Assembly (NCBI GenBank): GCA_046329435.1
Contig: JAXLUR010000005.1
Location: forward strand, 186,001-250,000
DNA: 64,000 nucleotides
Source: M3007 sp046329435
GTDB lineage: Bacteria; Bacteroidota; Bacteroidia; Chitinophagales; Saprospiraceae
Direction: 5' to 3'
In this document: piece by piece, positions 8,535 through 16,600 of the stretch
Numbering within the stretch: the first letter of the stretch is position 1
Layout: the number at the start of each line of letters is the position of its first letter
The notes under the pieces: generated by a model
Told to the model about the DNA's origin: nothing
Database searches by the model: none
Seen by the model: the letters and a program-made list of their open reading frames with translations, nothing else
Translations under genes and position numbers: made by a program

Positions 8535-9306
8535 GATCATCAGAATATTAGTGTGTTGTACTGCTTGTTTTCTCCTCGAACCTGTTGCTGCACAAGCCCA
8601 GCGGTTTCGCGAACACCCGCCCGCCGAAGAACCGCGCAACAAAGGTAACGCGATTCTGCTGCACCTGTCGGGGGGCTTCCAGTTGCCCGGAGGCGACCTG
8701 GCCAACCGATTCGGCAACAACGGCGGCATCGGCGGCGGACTGGAATGGATCAGCGCCGGCAACTGGGCGCTGGGGCTCGAAACCCAGCTGTTGTTCGGGC
8801 AGGATGTCAAGGAAGACCCGCTGAAGATCCTCCGCACCCCTGAAGGCGACATTATCGGCAACGACCGCACCGTGGCTTCCGTTTCGCTCCGCGAACGCGG
8901 CATCTATTTCGGCGGCGAAGTGGGCCGTTTGTTTACCTTTAAAAAAGACAGCCGTTCGGGCATCCGCCTGACGCTGGGCGCCGGCTGGCTGCAACACCAC
9001 ATCCGCGTGCAAGACGACACACGCACCGTGACCCAACTCACCGGCGACTACCTGAAAGGCTACGACCGCCGCTGCGCCGGGCCTGCGTTCAACCAGTTTG
9101 TCGGCTGGCAAAGCCTGGCGGCCAACCGCCGCTCCAACTGGATGATCGGCTTCGAATTCAACCAGGGCTTCACTGAAACCCGCCGCGACTGGGATTTCAA
9201 CGACATGCGCCGTCTCGACGGCAAACGCATCGACCTGCGCTTCGGCATCCGGGCCACCTGGACGCTGCCTTTCTACTTCGGCGCACCGGAAAAAATCTTC
9301 TATTGA
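8524..9306 (+). CDS. Probable outer-membrane beta-barrel protein, hypothetical
   Basis: A 260-residue protein with a signal peptide ending at AQAQ (about residue 26). The rest alternates Gly/aromatic beta-strands (LLHLSGGFQLPGG, GGIGGGLEWISAGNWALGLETQLLFG, GIRLTLGAGWLQHH) and ends in FGIRATWTLPFYFG, the look of small outer-membrane barrels of Bacteroidota. Two ATGs are possible, 8524 and 8533; both keep the signal peptide. The gene is divergent from glcD with overlapping 5' ends. No specific family was recognised. Confidence 0.6.
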   Translation: MNAMIIRILVCCTACFLLEPVAAQAQRFREHPPAEEPRNKGNAILLHLSGGFQLPGGDLANRFGNNGGIGGGLEWISAGNWALGLETQLLFGQDVKEDPLKILRTPEGDIIGNDRTVASVSLRERGIYFGGEVGRLFTFKKDSRSGIRLTLGAGWLQHHIRVQDDTRTVTQLTGDYLKGYDRRCAGPAFNQFVGWQSLAANRRSNWMIGFEFNQGFTETRRDWDFNDMRRLDGKRIDLRFGIRATWTLPFYFGAPEKIFY

Positions 9307-9347
9307 CCCCGCTAAACCCCGCCGGCTATCGCTGCAATCGCTGAACC

Positions 9348-10592
9348 ATGTTGTACGAAATCGCCATCCGCTTGCTCGGGTCAGGCATGCGCCTGGCGGC
9401 GCTTTTTCATCCCAAAGCCGCAAAATGGGTGGAAGGCCGCCGCAACTGGCGGGCGCGGTATCGCGAGGTTTTTGATAAAAAAGGGCGACTGCTTTGGGTG
9501 CATGCAGCCTCGCTTGGCGAATTTGAACAGGGCCGCCCGGTCATCGAGGAGTTCCGACAGCAATTCCCAGGCTGGCAGATCGTGCTCAGTTTCTTTTCTC
9601 CTTCCGGCTACGAGATCCGAAAAGACTATCCGCACGCCGATTTTATCTGCTACCTGCCGCTCGATACCCGCCGCAATGCGCAGGATTTTCTCGACCTGAT
9701 CCGGCCCGATGCAGCCGTTTTTGTCAAATATGAATTTTGGTCCAACTACCTGCGCGCCTTGCAAAAACGCCGGACGCCGGTCGTGCTCATCTCTGCCTTG
9801 TTTCGGCCCGGACAGCCGTTTTTCCGATGGTACGGCGGCTTTTGGCGGCAGATGCTGCGCTGCTTTTCACACATTTTTGTTCAAAACAACCAGTCTGCCC
9901 GGCTGCTGCAGGAGATCGGCCTGCAAGCCAAGGTCACGGTAGCCGGCGACACACGGGTCGATCGCGTATTGCGCATCGCCGCTTCTGCGCCCGAAAACCC
10001 CGTGCTCGCCCGCTTCGCCGCGTCTCCGGCCCCCGTCCTGATAGCCGGCAGCACCTGGCCGGCCGACGAAGCCGCTTTGTCAAGCGTATTGTTTCTACCT
10101 GATTTTCAGCACTATAAAATCGTCTGGGCGCCTCACGAACCCACGGCAGAGCAGGTGGAGCGCCTGGAAAAACGGCTGTCGCCCGAGCTGGTCGTTCGTT
10201 ATTCGCAAGCCGCGGAAAAGGCGGTGGAAAGCGCCCGGCACCTGATCATCGACAACATTGGCCTGCTCAACACCTTGTACCGCTACGGCCGGATCGCCTA
10301 CATCGGCGGCGGTTTCGGGCGAGGTATTCACAACACCCTGGAACCCGCTGCCTGGGGCCTTCCCGTCATTTTTGGCCCGAAATACGGCAAGTTTGAAGAG
10401 GCCCGCCAACTGGTGGCGCGGGGCGGCGCCTTTTCGGTCGGCGACCCGGAAAGCCTGGCCGGCGTGTTGCAGCGCCTCGGCAAGCCGGCAGCCTGGCAAA
10501 AAGCCTCGGAAACGGTCGGCGCCTACATGGCCGAAAGCAAGGGCGCAACCCGCAGCGTACTGGAGTATTGGGTCGCGCGGTTGCCGAAATGA
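9348..10592 (+). CDS. waaA: 3-deoxy-D-manno-octulosonic acid (Kdo) transferase
   Basis: A 414-residue inner-membrane-associated glycosyltransferase that adds Kdo from CMP-Kdo to lipid A precursor. The N-terminal segment has WVHAASLGEFEQGRP (about residues 50-64) with the catalytic Glu of the SLGE motif, followed by VLSFFSPSGYE, YLPLDT and FVKYEFWSNYL. The C-terminal half has VAGDTRVDRV, IAGSTWPADE and the sugar-nucleotide site YIGGGFGRGIHNTLEPAAWGLPVIFG. Length and motif order match WaaA/KdtA. It lies 41 bp after the preceding barrel-protein gene. Confidence 0.93.
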   Translation: MLYEIAIRLLGSGMRLAALFHPKAAKWVEGRRNWRARYREVFDKKGRLLWVHAASLGEFEQGRPVIEEFRQQFPGWQIVLSFFSPSGYEIRKDYPHADFICYLPLDTRRNAQDFLDLIRPDAAVFVKYEFWSNYLRALQKRRTPVVLISALFRPGQPFFRWYGGFWRQMLRCFSHIFVQNNQSARLLQEIGLQAKVTVAGDTRVDRVLRIAASAPENPVLARFAASPAPVLIAGSTWPADEAALSSVLFLPDFQHYKIVWAPHEPTAEQVERLEKRLSPELVVRYSQAAEKAVESARHLIIDNIGLLNTLYRYGRIAYIGGGFGRGIHNTLEPAAWGLPVIFGPKYGKFEEARQLVARGGAFSVGDPESLAGVLQRLGKPAAWQKASETVGAYMAESKGATRSVLEYWVARLPK

Positions 10593-10666
10593 GTTTTTTC
10601 TGCTTTTTTAGTTAAAAAAGTCGCATTTCTTGTCATTCCTCCTCCAAAGTTCTGCCTCGCCCTTTC

Positions 10667-10674
10667 TAATTTTG
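10667..10674 (+). promoter_or_regulatory. Putative promoter (-7 element) of icd
   Basis: TAATTTTG fits TAnnTTTG, 65 bp upstream of the icd ATG. No good -33 match was seen. Confidence 0.35.
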
Positions 10675-10738
10675 CGGGCCTGCAAAAGGCCACCGGAAAA
10701 CCGCCACCCACTTTTATCCACCTTCATCCAATTTTACC

Positions 10739-12028
10739 ATGACTGGTTCAGCAATCACCATTTCACGGGGCAAACTGAAAGTCCCTGACCATCCTATTAT
10801 CCCTTTCATTGAAGGCGACGGCACCGGGCCCGATATTTGGGCAGCGTCGGTGCGCGTGCTCGACGCTGCCGTTGAGAAAGCCTACGGCGGCAAGAAAAAA
10901 ATCGTTTGGCAGGAAGTGCTGGCCGGTGAAAAGGCCTACAACAAAACCGGCAACTGGCTGCCCGACGAAACCCTGAAAGTGATTGATGAATACAAAGTCG
11001 CCATCAAAGGCCCGCTTACCACGCCTGTCGGCGGCGGTATCCGATCGCTCAACGTGGCCCTGCGCCAGATCCTCGACCTGTACGTATGCCTGCGCCCGGT
11101 GCGCTGGTTCAAAGGTGTGCCCAGCCCGGTCAAACAACCCGGCCTGGTTGACATGGTGATCTTCCGCGAAAACACCGAAGACATCTACGCCGGCATTGAA
11201 TACGCCGCAGGTACGCCAGAGGCGCAAAAGGTCCTCGATTTCCTCGCCGAATTCGACCCCAAAGGTTTTGGCAAAGTGCGCTTCGGCACCGCCGACAAAA
11301 CCAACGAGTTTGCCAAACTGGCCAAACTGGCCGGCAAACAAAGCGTCGAAGTAGGTATCGGCATCAAACCTGTGAGCAAAATGGGCTCGCAGCGCCTGAT
11401 CCGCTCGGCCATCGAGTACGCCATCAAAAACAAACGCAAAAGCGTAACGATCGTCCATAAGGGCAACATCATGAAATTCACCGAAGGCGGCTTTCGCGAC
11501 TGGGGCTACCAGCTCGCCAAAGACGAATTCGGCGCCGTGGAAATCGACGGCGGCCCCTGGTGCAAAATCCCCGACGGCAAGCCGGGCGCCGGCATCGTCA
11601 TCAAAGACGCCATCGCCGACATCACCCTGCAGCAGGTGCTCACCCGCCCCGAAGACTTCGACGTGATCGCCACGCTCAACCTCAACGGCGACTACCTCTC
11701 CGACGCCCTGGCCGCACAGGTCGGCGGTATCGGCATCGCCCCGGGCGCCAACATCAACTACCTGACCGGCCACGCCATCTTCGAAGCCACCCACGGCACC
11801 GCGCCCAAATACGCCGGCAAAGACGTGGTGAACCCCTCCTCCGTCATCCTGTCGGGCGTCATGATGTTCGAATACATGGGCTGGACCAAAGCCGCCAAAC
11901 TCATCGTCAAAGGCATCGAAAAATCGATCCGCAAAAAACGCGTGACCTACGACTTCGAACGCCTCATGAAAGGCGCCACCAAACTGAAATGCTCCGAATT
12001 CGGCGACGAGATCATCGCCAATATGTAA
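10739..12028 (+). CDS. icd: Isocitrate dehydrogenase (NADP-type, prokaryotic)
   Basis: A 429-residue TCA-cycle enzyme converting isocitrate to 2-oxoglutarate. It shows IPFIEGDGTGPDIW (residues 21-34) and TPVGGGIRSLNVALRQ with Ser103, the residue aligned with the phosphorylated Ser113 of E. coli Icd. It also shows DMVIFRENTEDIYAGIEY, IVHKGNIMKFTEGGF and THGTAPKYAGKDVVNPSS near the C-terminus. Length fits the E. coli-type homodimeric enzyme (416) rather than the monomeric form. It stands alone, with its own putative promoter and a strong terminator. No aceK is visible in the window. Confidence 0.95.
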   Translation: MTGSAITISRGKLKVPDHPIIPFIEGDGTGPDIWAASVRVLDAAVEKAYGGKKKIVWQEVLAGEKAYNKTGNWLPDETLKVIDEYKVAIKGPLTTPVGGGIRSLNVALRQILDLYVCLRPVRWFKGVPSPVKQPGLVDMVIFRENTEDIYAGIEYAAGTPEAQKVLDFLAEFDPKGFGKVRFGTADKTNEFAKLAKLAGKQSVEVGIGIKPVSKMGSQRLIRSAIEYAIKNKRKSVTIVHKGNIMKFTEGGFRDWGYQLAKDEFGAVEIDGGPWCKIPDGKPGAGIVIKDAIADITLQQVLTRPEDFDVIATLNLNGDYLSDALAAQVGGIGIAPGANINYLTGHAIFEATHGTAPKYAGKDVVNPSSVILSGVMMFEYMGWTKAAKLIVKGIEKSIRKKRVTYDFERLMKGATKLKCSEFGDEIIANM

Positions 12029-12052
12029 TGCGCTAAAATCTGTATTCCCGGG

Positions 12053-12087
12053 CGCCCTGCATCTTCGGATGGCAGGGCGTTTTTTTT
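12053..12087 (+). terminator. Rho-independent terminator of icd with UUCG loop
   Basis: CGCCCTGC pairs with GCAGGGCG; the stem continues with ATC/GAT (one bulged G) capped by a TTCG tetraloop, then T8 at 12080-12087. It lies 24 bp after the icd stop. Confidence 0.92.
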
Positions 12088-12153
12088 AATGATACGGCCC
12101 GACAGCACTGTATTGAACCAAAACCCCTACTATTGTCTGTAAAAATCACAGAC

Positions 12154-12354
12154 ATGGCTTTCAAAATTGAAGTCAACTTCGATGCCTGCGAATCCAACGG
12201 CATCTGTATGGACATTGCGCCCGACGTGTTCGAAGTACGCGACGACGGTTTTTTGTACATTCTCCAGGAATATCCCTCGGCCGAGGCCATGCCCCGCGTG
12301 GAGGAGGCCGTTCCGCGTTGCCCTACCCAGGCTATCACGCTGGTGGAAGAATGA
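12154..12354 (+). CDS. Small ferredoxin, 3Fe-4S type
   Basis: A 66-residue protein with three cysteines, C12 and C18 (ACESNGIC) and C56 (RCPTQAI), plus the APDVFEV segment typical of single-cluster ferredoxins of the actinobacterial P450-partner type. The second cysteine of a C-x2-C-x2-C pattern is missing, so a 3Fe-4S cluster (or a 4Fe-4S cluster with a non-Cys ligand) is expected. It transfers single electrons in the cytoplasm. No P450 or reductase is adjacent, so the partner is unknown. The start at 12154 (MAFKIEV) is preferred to an in-frame TTG at 12133. Its stop overlaps the next start (ATGA). Confidence 0.82.
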   Translation: MAFKIEVNFDACESNGICMDIAPDVFEVRDDGFLYILQEYPSAEAMPRVEEAVPRCPTQAITLVEE

Positions 12355-13001
12355 TTGTTAAATATTTTGCACTCCTGACTTCCCTCGCGATCGCCGTGTT
12401 GCCGGCTTTCGCACAAACACCTTCATCTATGCCAATTGGAGAATATTACCTCAGCGGCGTGCCGGAAATGGCCTCCGGTTTCCGCATCAATGCGGACAGC
12501 AGCTTCGATTTCTTTTTCATTTATGGCGCCGTCGACCGCTTCGGGAAAGGCAGCTGGTCGCAAAACGGCGACACCCTCGCCCTCCAAAGCCCGCCCAAAC
12601 CGGCGCCCGATTTTGTGTTGCAAAACAGCGCAAAGGGCGATACGGCCGGCACCGTGATTCAGGTTACCGATGCCAATCCTGCTATACTGGGCTACATCAT
12701 GTGCCAGGCCGAAACGACCGACGGAGAAATACTTCGGGCAGAAAGCGATAACAACGGACAGATTTATTTCGACACAGACAAGCCGCTCAAGACAATCTAT
12801 CTGTTGCATCGCTTGTGGCCCAACGAACCCTGTGTGGTCGGAATCGGGCAGTCGGGCGACCATTATTTCGAGTTTAGCATATCACCCTCAATCATGGAGG
12901 TGGCGTTCAACAATCTGGAACTGCGCCTCGAAGACGGCGGGCTGCGCGGAGGGCACCCTTTGATGCAGCCGGGCAAGGAGTTTTTTTATAAAAAACGATA
13001 A
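12351..13001 (+). CDS. Secreted hypothetical protein coupled to the ferredoxin gene
   Basis: A 216-residue protein with a signal peptide (MIVKYFALLTSLAIAVLPAFAQ). The mature protein is beta-rich and begins IGEYYLSGVPEMASGF with FGKGSWSQNGDTLAL, reminiscent of lipocalin-like stress or oxidation-response folds, but I do not recognise a family. The ATG at 12351 overlaps the ferredoxin stop codon by the ATGA arrangement, implying translational coupling. It is exported whereas its partner is cytoplasmic, so joint expression rather than a direct complex is the likely link. Confidence 0.6.
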   Translation: MIVKYFALLTSLAIAVLPAFAQTPSSMPIGEYYLSGVPEMASGFRINADSSFDFFFIYGAVDRFGKGSWSQNGDTLALQSPPKPAPDFVLQNSAKGDTAGTVIQVTDANPAILGYIMCQAETTDGEILRAESDNNGQIYFDTDKPLKTIYLLHRLWPNEPCVVGIGQSGDHYFEFSISPSIMEVAFNNLELRLEDGGLRGGHPLMQPGKEFFYKKR

Positions 13002-13044
13002 AAAACCTATAAGGGTTCCCAACCCTTGTAGGGGTATAACGCGG

Positions 13045-13150
13045 CTTGTTTTTTGGACAGGATTTACAAAATTGACAGGATGAATGACCTGCGGCGAAGC
13101 CGTATTATGCTAATAATCCAGTTGATCTTGTAAATCCTGTCCAACAAAAA
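13045..13150. repeat. Long imperfect inverted repeat with a 17-bp perfect core
   Basis: TTGGACAGGATTTACAA at 13053-13069 is repeated in perfect inverted form at 13128-13144. Similarity of the arms continues with mismatches to about 13045-13085 and 13113-13150. The arms flank a ~28-bp centre. Such GGACAGGATTTACA units are, from memory, dispersed intergenic repeats in several Bacteroidota; the structure itself is directly seen. It sits between the secreted-protein gene and the amidase gene. Confidence 0.8.
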
Positions 13151-13225
13151 ACTGTTCCACCAACCAGGCCTCATCTGAAACTTCAACCATCCAAATCTTC
13201 CCATCAGCACCATCCAGCGCACGCC

Positions 13226-14716
13226 ATGCTCAGTTTCAACGAATACCGCCACTACGACGCCCTTGGGTTGGCCGAACTGGTCAGAAAAGGCGATGTCACC
13301 CCTGAAGAACTGCTCGACGTCGCCATTCGCCGCGCCGAAGAAGTCAATCCCGGCCTCAACGCCATCGTGCACAAACTGTACGACCACGGCAAGGAGGCAG
13401 CGCGCGCGGCGCCCCGCGACGCGCCCTTTGCCGGCGTGCCCTTTCTGGTCAAAGACCTCGGCATGGAAGTGGCCGGCACGCCCATGAACACCGGCAGCAA
13501 GGGCTACGACGGCTACGTGTCCAAAACCGACAGTTTCGCGGTGAAAAAGATGAAAGCCGCGGGCCTGGTCATTTTTGGCAAAACCAACACCTCCGAATTC
13601 GGTATCACCCCCTTCGTCGAGCCAGAGCGTTTCGGTCCCGCCTGCAATCCCTGGAACACGGCCCACAGCACCGGCGGATCGAGCGGCGGGTCGGGCGCCG
13701 CCGTGGCCGCCGGCATCGTGCCGCTGGCCACCGCCAACGACGGCGGCGGCAGCATCCGCATACCGGCCTCCTGTTGCGGTTTGTTTGGCCTGAAACCCTC
13801 GCGGGGGCGGGTTTCCTGGGCGCCCCTCACCGGCGAAATGTGGAACGGCGCCGCCGTAGAAAACTGCCTGAGCCGCAGCGTGCGCGATTCGGCCGCCTAC
13901 CTCGACAACATCCAGGGCGCTGCACCCGGCGACCCCTACCAGATCGCGCACCCGAAGCGCCCCTATCTCGAAGAAGTGACAACCCCGCCCGGCCGACTGC
14001 GTATCGGCTACACCGCCGCCCATACGCTCGACATGAGCGTGGACACGGCCTGTGTGGCCGCCCTGCACCGCACGGTCGAGGTGCTGCGCTCGGAAGGCCA
14101 TATGGTGGAAGAATGCGCCCTGCCCTACCGCCGCGAAGACCTCACGGAAGTGTTCCTCGTCATCGTGGCCGCCGAACTGGCCGCCGAACTCGACGTCATG
14201 AGCCGCCACCTGGGCCGCAAGGTGCGCCCCTCGGACGTGGAAGCCCAGACCTACGCCTTCAACCTGCTGGGGTGCTCCTACAACGCCGCGGAATTCGCCT
14301 ACGCCCGCCAGCGCTGGGCCGAGATTACCTTCCGTATCGCCGGTTTCTACGAGCAATACGACCTGCTGCTCACGCCCACCCTGGGTCTGCGCCCCATCTG
14401 CACCGGCACGCTCAAAACCAGCGCCTCAGAGCAGGCGCTCATGGCCGTCGTCAACGCCCTGGGCCTCGGCAAGGCCATTCGCTCCACCATCAATCAACTG
14501 GCCGACAAAATCTACCACTACATGCCCTGGACGGCCTTCGCCAACATCACCGGCCAGCCCTCCATGTCGGTGCCCGCCGGCTGGACGGAAGAGGAAAACC
14601 TGCCCATCGGGGTGATGTTCACCGGGCGCTTCGGAGAAGAGGATGTATTGTACCGGCTGGCGGGGCAGATGGAGAAGGCGATGCCCTGGGGAGAGAGGAT
14701 GGCGATGGGTGGATAG
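13226..14716 (+). CDS. Amidase-signature family hydrolase
   Basis: A 496-residue Ser-Ser-Lys hydrolase. VPFLVKDLGM supplies the catalytic Lys at about 76. HSTGGSSGGSGAAVAAG gives the cis-Ser at about 152, and NDGGGSIRIPAS gives the nucleophilic Ser at about 176, 24 residues later as in the family. The C-terminal region ends with ITGQPSMSVPAGWTEEENLPIGVMF, also typical. There is no signal peptide, so it is cytoplasmic. Family members include GatA, but no gatB or gatC is nearby and the C-terminal half resembles the general amidase/6-aminohexanoate-hydrolase group. The substrate is not predictable. Confidence 0.88.
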   Translation: MLSFNEYRHYDALGLAELVRKGDVTPEELLDVAIRRAEEVNPGLNAIVHKLYDHGKEAARAAPRDAPFAGVPFLVKDLGMEVAGTPMNTGSKGYDGYVSKTDSFAVKKMKAAGLVIFGKTNTSEFGITPFVEPERFGPACNPWNTAHSTGGSSGGSGAAVAAGIVPLATANDGGGSIRIPASCCGLFGLKPSRGRVSWAPLTGEMWNGAAVENCLSRSVRDSAAYLDNIQGAAPGDPYQIAHPKRPYLEEVTTPPGRLRIGYTAAHTLDMSVDTACVAALHRTVEVLRSEGHMVEECALPYRREDLTEVFLVIVAAELAAELDVMSRHLGRKVRPSDVEAQTYAFNLLGCSYNAAEFAYARQRWAEITFRIAGFYEQYDLLLTPTLGLRPICTGTLKTSASEQALMAVVNALGLGKAIRSTINQLADKIYHYMPWTAFANITGQPSMSVPAGWTEEENLPIGVMFTGRFGEEDVLYRLAGQMEKAMPWGERMAMGG

Positions 14717-14736
14717 GTGCGGCGGGATAAATAAAA

Positions 14737-14770
14737 AGCCCCTTAGACGATTTGGAAATACAGGGCTCTT
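14737..14770 (+). terminator. Weak terminator-like hairpin after the amidase gene
   Basis: AAAGCCC near 14735 pairs with GGGCTCTTT near 14763-14771 around a ~20-base loop. The T tract is short and interrupted. Confidence 0.35.
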
Positions 14771-14838
14771 TCGATAAGTTTGCATAAACCAATTTGAATC
14801 AGTGTAAACACATGTATCCCCAACCCTGCCTGTTTATC

Positions 14839-14886
14839 CACCCTGCCCCGAAGCCTTGCACGCCGGGACAGGGTGATTTTTATTTC
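14839..14886 (+). terminator. Strong hairpin followed by T-rich tract
   Basis: CACCCTG (14839-14845) plus CCCG (14847-14850) pair with CGGG (14864-14867) plus CAGGGTG (14869-14875), each side with one bulged base; ATTTTTATTT follows. It probably terminates leftward-originating transcription before the repeat at 14888. Confidence 0.6.
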
Positions 14887-15003
14887 CTTTTCATTAACAT
14901 TTGTTGCGGCTATCCAGCCATTTTGAGTTGGCTTGCCGCAATTCGAGGGGCGACAAAGTGAATTTGGTTGTAAATTGGGGGTGACGGGAAACCTTAGTTA
15001 GGT
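14876..15003 (+). repeat. Palindromic repeat element, copy A
   Basis: About 125 bp that aligns at roughly three of four positions with 15823-15955 (estimated by eye). Shared blocks include TTGCGGCTATCCAG, AAAGTGAATTTGG and TGTAAATTGGG. The core can fold: TTGCGGC/GCCGCAA with an inner AGCC/GGCT stem. It ends 20 bp before the A+T-rich gene at 15023. Confidence 0.75.
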
Positions 15004-15022
15004 ACAACGAAAAAATAAAAAA

Positions 15023-15781
15023 ATGAAATCAACGGAAAGGGTAATATTGACTAAACGAGAATGGTTCTATCATTTTAGAATTTCAATCTATTTGTTAATT
15101 ATAACGGTAATGCTTGCATGCTTTTCAATAACTGCCCAAACACCGGATAAGTTGATTTATATAGCGTTGATATTTTTAGCAGTATCAGCCTTCATTTATT
15201 GGCAGAGTTGGGATAGATTGTTTTTCCAGGAATACAAAGCTGAAATAACAGACGAACAATTTCAAAGAGCAATTGAAATAACGGCTAAAGAATTGAATTG
15301 GCAGGTGGCAATATTGGAAGGAAATTATGCTGAAGCATGCAGATACCCAGAAGCGTTGGGAATTGGAGGAGAAAAGATAACAGTTAAAAAAACGGCAGAT
15401 AAAGTATTCATAAATAGCATAGAGAACCCTGAATTACTGAGAGGACATTCTCTAAAACGGAACAAAGAGAATGTAAATTCATTTTTAATTAATACTGCAC
15501 ACATACTAAAAGGGAGAGATGTCGAAAAAATAGTAGCCGAAAAACTTATAAAAGAGGAAGAAGCGTTTTGGAAAGAAAGTGAATGGACAATCAAGATTAT
15601 TTTAATGCGAATTGTCGGATATGGATCGACAATTATTTTTTTGCTAATCGGAATGGTGATAATTTATGAAGATGTATGGAAAGGAATTCTTCCAGTAATT
15701 TTAAGTATTGGAATCTGTTATATCTATATAAAATACGATATACAAATTATTCGAGAGAAACATCGAAGAAAGAAATTGTAA
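15023..15781 (+). CDS. Hypothetical membrane protein (A+T-rich)
   Basis: A 252-residue protein with two hydrophobic hairpins: residues about 19-62 (two TM segments) and about 190-237 (two more). Between them lies a ~120-residue soluble domain with EITAKELNWQVAILEGNYAEACRYP. Its base composition is far more A+T-rich than the metabolic genes upstream. Both sides carry a copy of the same palindromic repeat. I do not recognise a family; the layout (TM pair, soluble domain, TM pair) is shared by some phage-resistance and signalling membrane proteins, but that is not evidence of function. Confidence 0.6.
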   Translation: MKSTERVILTKREWFYHFRISIYLLIITVMLACFSITAQTPDKLIYIALIFLAVSAFIYWQSWDRLFFQEYKAEITDEQFQRAIEITAKELNWQVAILEGNYAEACRYPEALGIGGEKITVKKTADKVFINSIENPELLRGHSLKRNKENVNSFLINTAHILKGRDVEKIVAEKLIKEEEAFWKESEWTIKIILMRIVGYGSTIIFLLIGMVIIYEDVWKGILPVILSIGICYIYIKYDIQIIREKHRRKKL

Positions 15782-15822
15782 AAAAGAAGGCTGCGCCAAA
15801 CAAAGCATAAAATAGTCACCCG

Positions 15823-15960
15823 GAACAGGGCTGTTCTTTTGTTACTCTTTATTTACATATATTGCGGCTATCCAGGCTATTTGGGCTGGTTTGCTGCAAT
15901 GGGAGGGATGGCAAAGTGAATTTGGATGTAAATTGGGAGCGACGGGGAACTATATTTACA
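15823..15960 (+). repeat. Palindromic repeat element, copy B
   Basis: This copy aligns with 14876-15003 and keeps TTGCGGCTATCCAG (15862-15875), GCAAAGTGAATTTGG and TGTAAATTGGGAGCGACGGG. The inner stem is CCAG/CTGG instead of AGCC/GGCT and the outer stem is TTGC/GCAA, so folding is retained although the bases differ. It ends about 26 bp before the next orphan gene. Copy A's preceding CACCC/GGGTG hairpin is degenerate here. Confidence 0.75.
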
Positions 15961-15985
15961 TAACATAAAAGAAAAAAGAAAACCA

Positions 15986-16600
15986 TTGACAGACCACGAA
16001 AAATATACTGAAATACTTCAATGGCATAATGGAATTGAATATTTCGATTACAACCCTGCAATTGATTGGGCAATTGAATTGATTAGAAATGGAAAAGAGG
16101 CGGAAAATATTTTAATTGTTGCTTCTTTTTCAAAACCAGTCGATAGAGAAGAAATCAAACCTTATATCAAAGGAGCATTAAAAGAGCTAAACCTGAATGA
16201 GAAATATGGAGATTACTCAATTATTGCAAATGCACATTATTACCTCGAGCAAATACTGAATGATTGCGAAATAAGAAAGAACCTAAGCAAACTTTATGAA
16301 ATTTGTCTGAATGCCGATATGGATAGTAGATTGATGCCATTTTATCTTCTTTATCACGGTTGGGGTGAATTGGAAGAGATAGGAGCAAATTATTATTTTG
16401 AGGGAGCAGATTTGGATAATATTGAAGAAGTAATAAAGGAACAAGCAAAAATTTGGATGGACAAATACGTTTACGGAAAAGAAACAATCGAGAAAATCGA
16501 AGAAAAAGAAGTTCCACCGAAAGCGAATAATGTAAAAGACGAAACTATTAGAAAAACGATTTGGCAATCAATAGACTTGTTTGGCTATGATAATCAATGA
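15986..16600 (+). CDS. Hypothetical protein, possibly truncated by an IS
   Basis: A 204-residue, A+T-rich, acidic, mainly helical protein with no signal peptide or membrane segment. A TTG start at 15986 gives MTDHEKYTEILQWHNG; no in-frame ATG occurs before about residue 110, so TTG is likely used. The stop codon lies exactly where the inferred IS begins, so the last residues may be IS-derived and the ancestral protein longer. No family recognised. It is preceded by repeat copy B. Confidence 0.5.
   Translation: MTDHEKYTEILQWHNGIEYFDYNPAIDWAIELIRNGKEAENILIVASFSKPVDREEIKPYIKGALKELNLNEKYGDYSIIANAHYYLEQILNDCEIRKNLSKLYEICLNADMDSRLMPFYLLYHGWGELEEIGANYYFEGADLDNIEEVIKEQAKIWMDKYVYGKETIEKIEEKEVPPKANNVKDETIRKTIWQSIDLFGYDNQ

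Noticed and set aside
12129..12136. TACTATTG as promoter of the ferredoxin gene
   Set aside because: One mismatch to TAnnTTTG at a conserved T and no -33 element; too weak to list as a feature.
14876..15960. Integron-type cassette with attC sites
   Set aside because: Copy A ends near GTTAGGT, which fits the attC core GTTRRRY, but copy B has no such core, no matching RYYYAAC partner was found in either copy, and no integrase gene is present.
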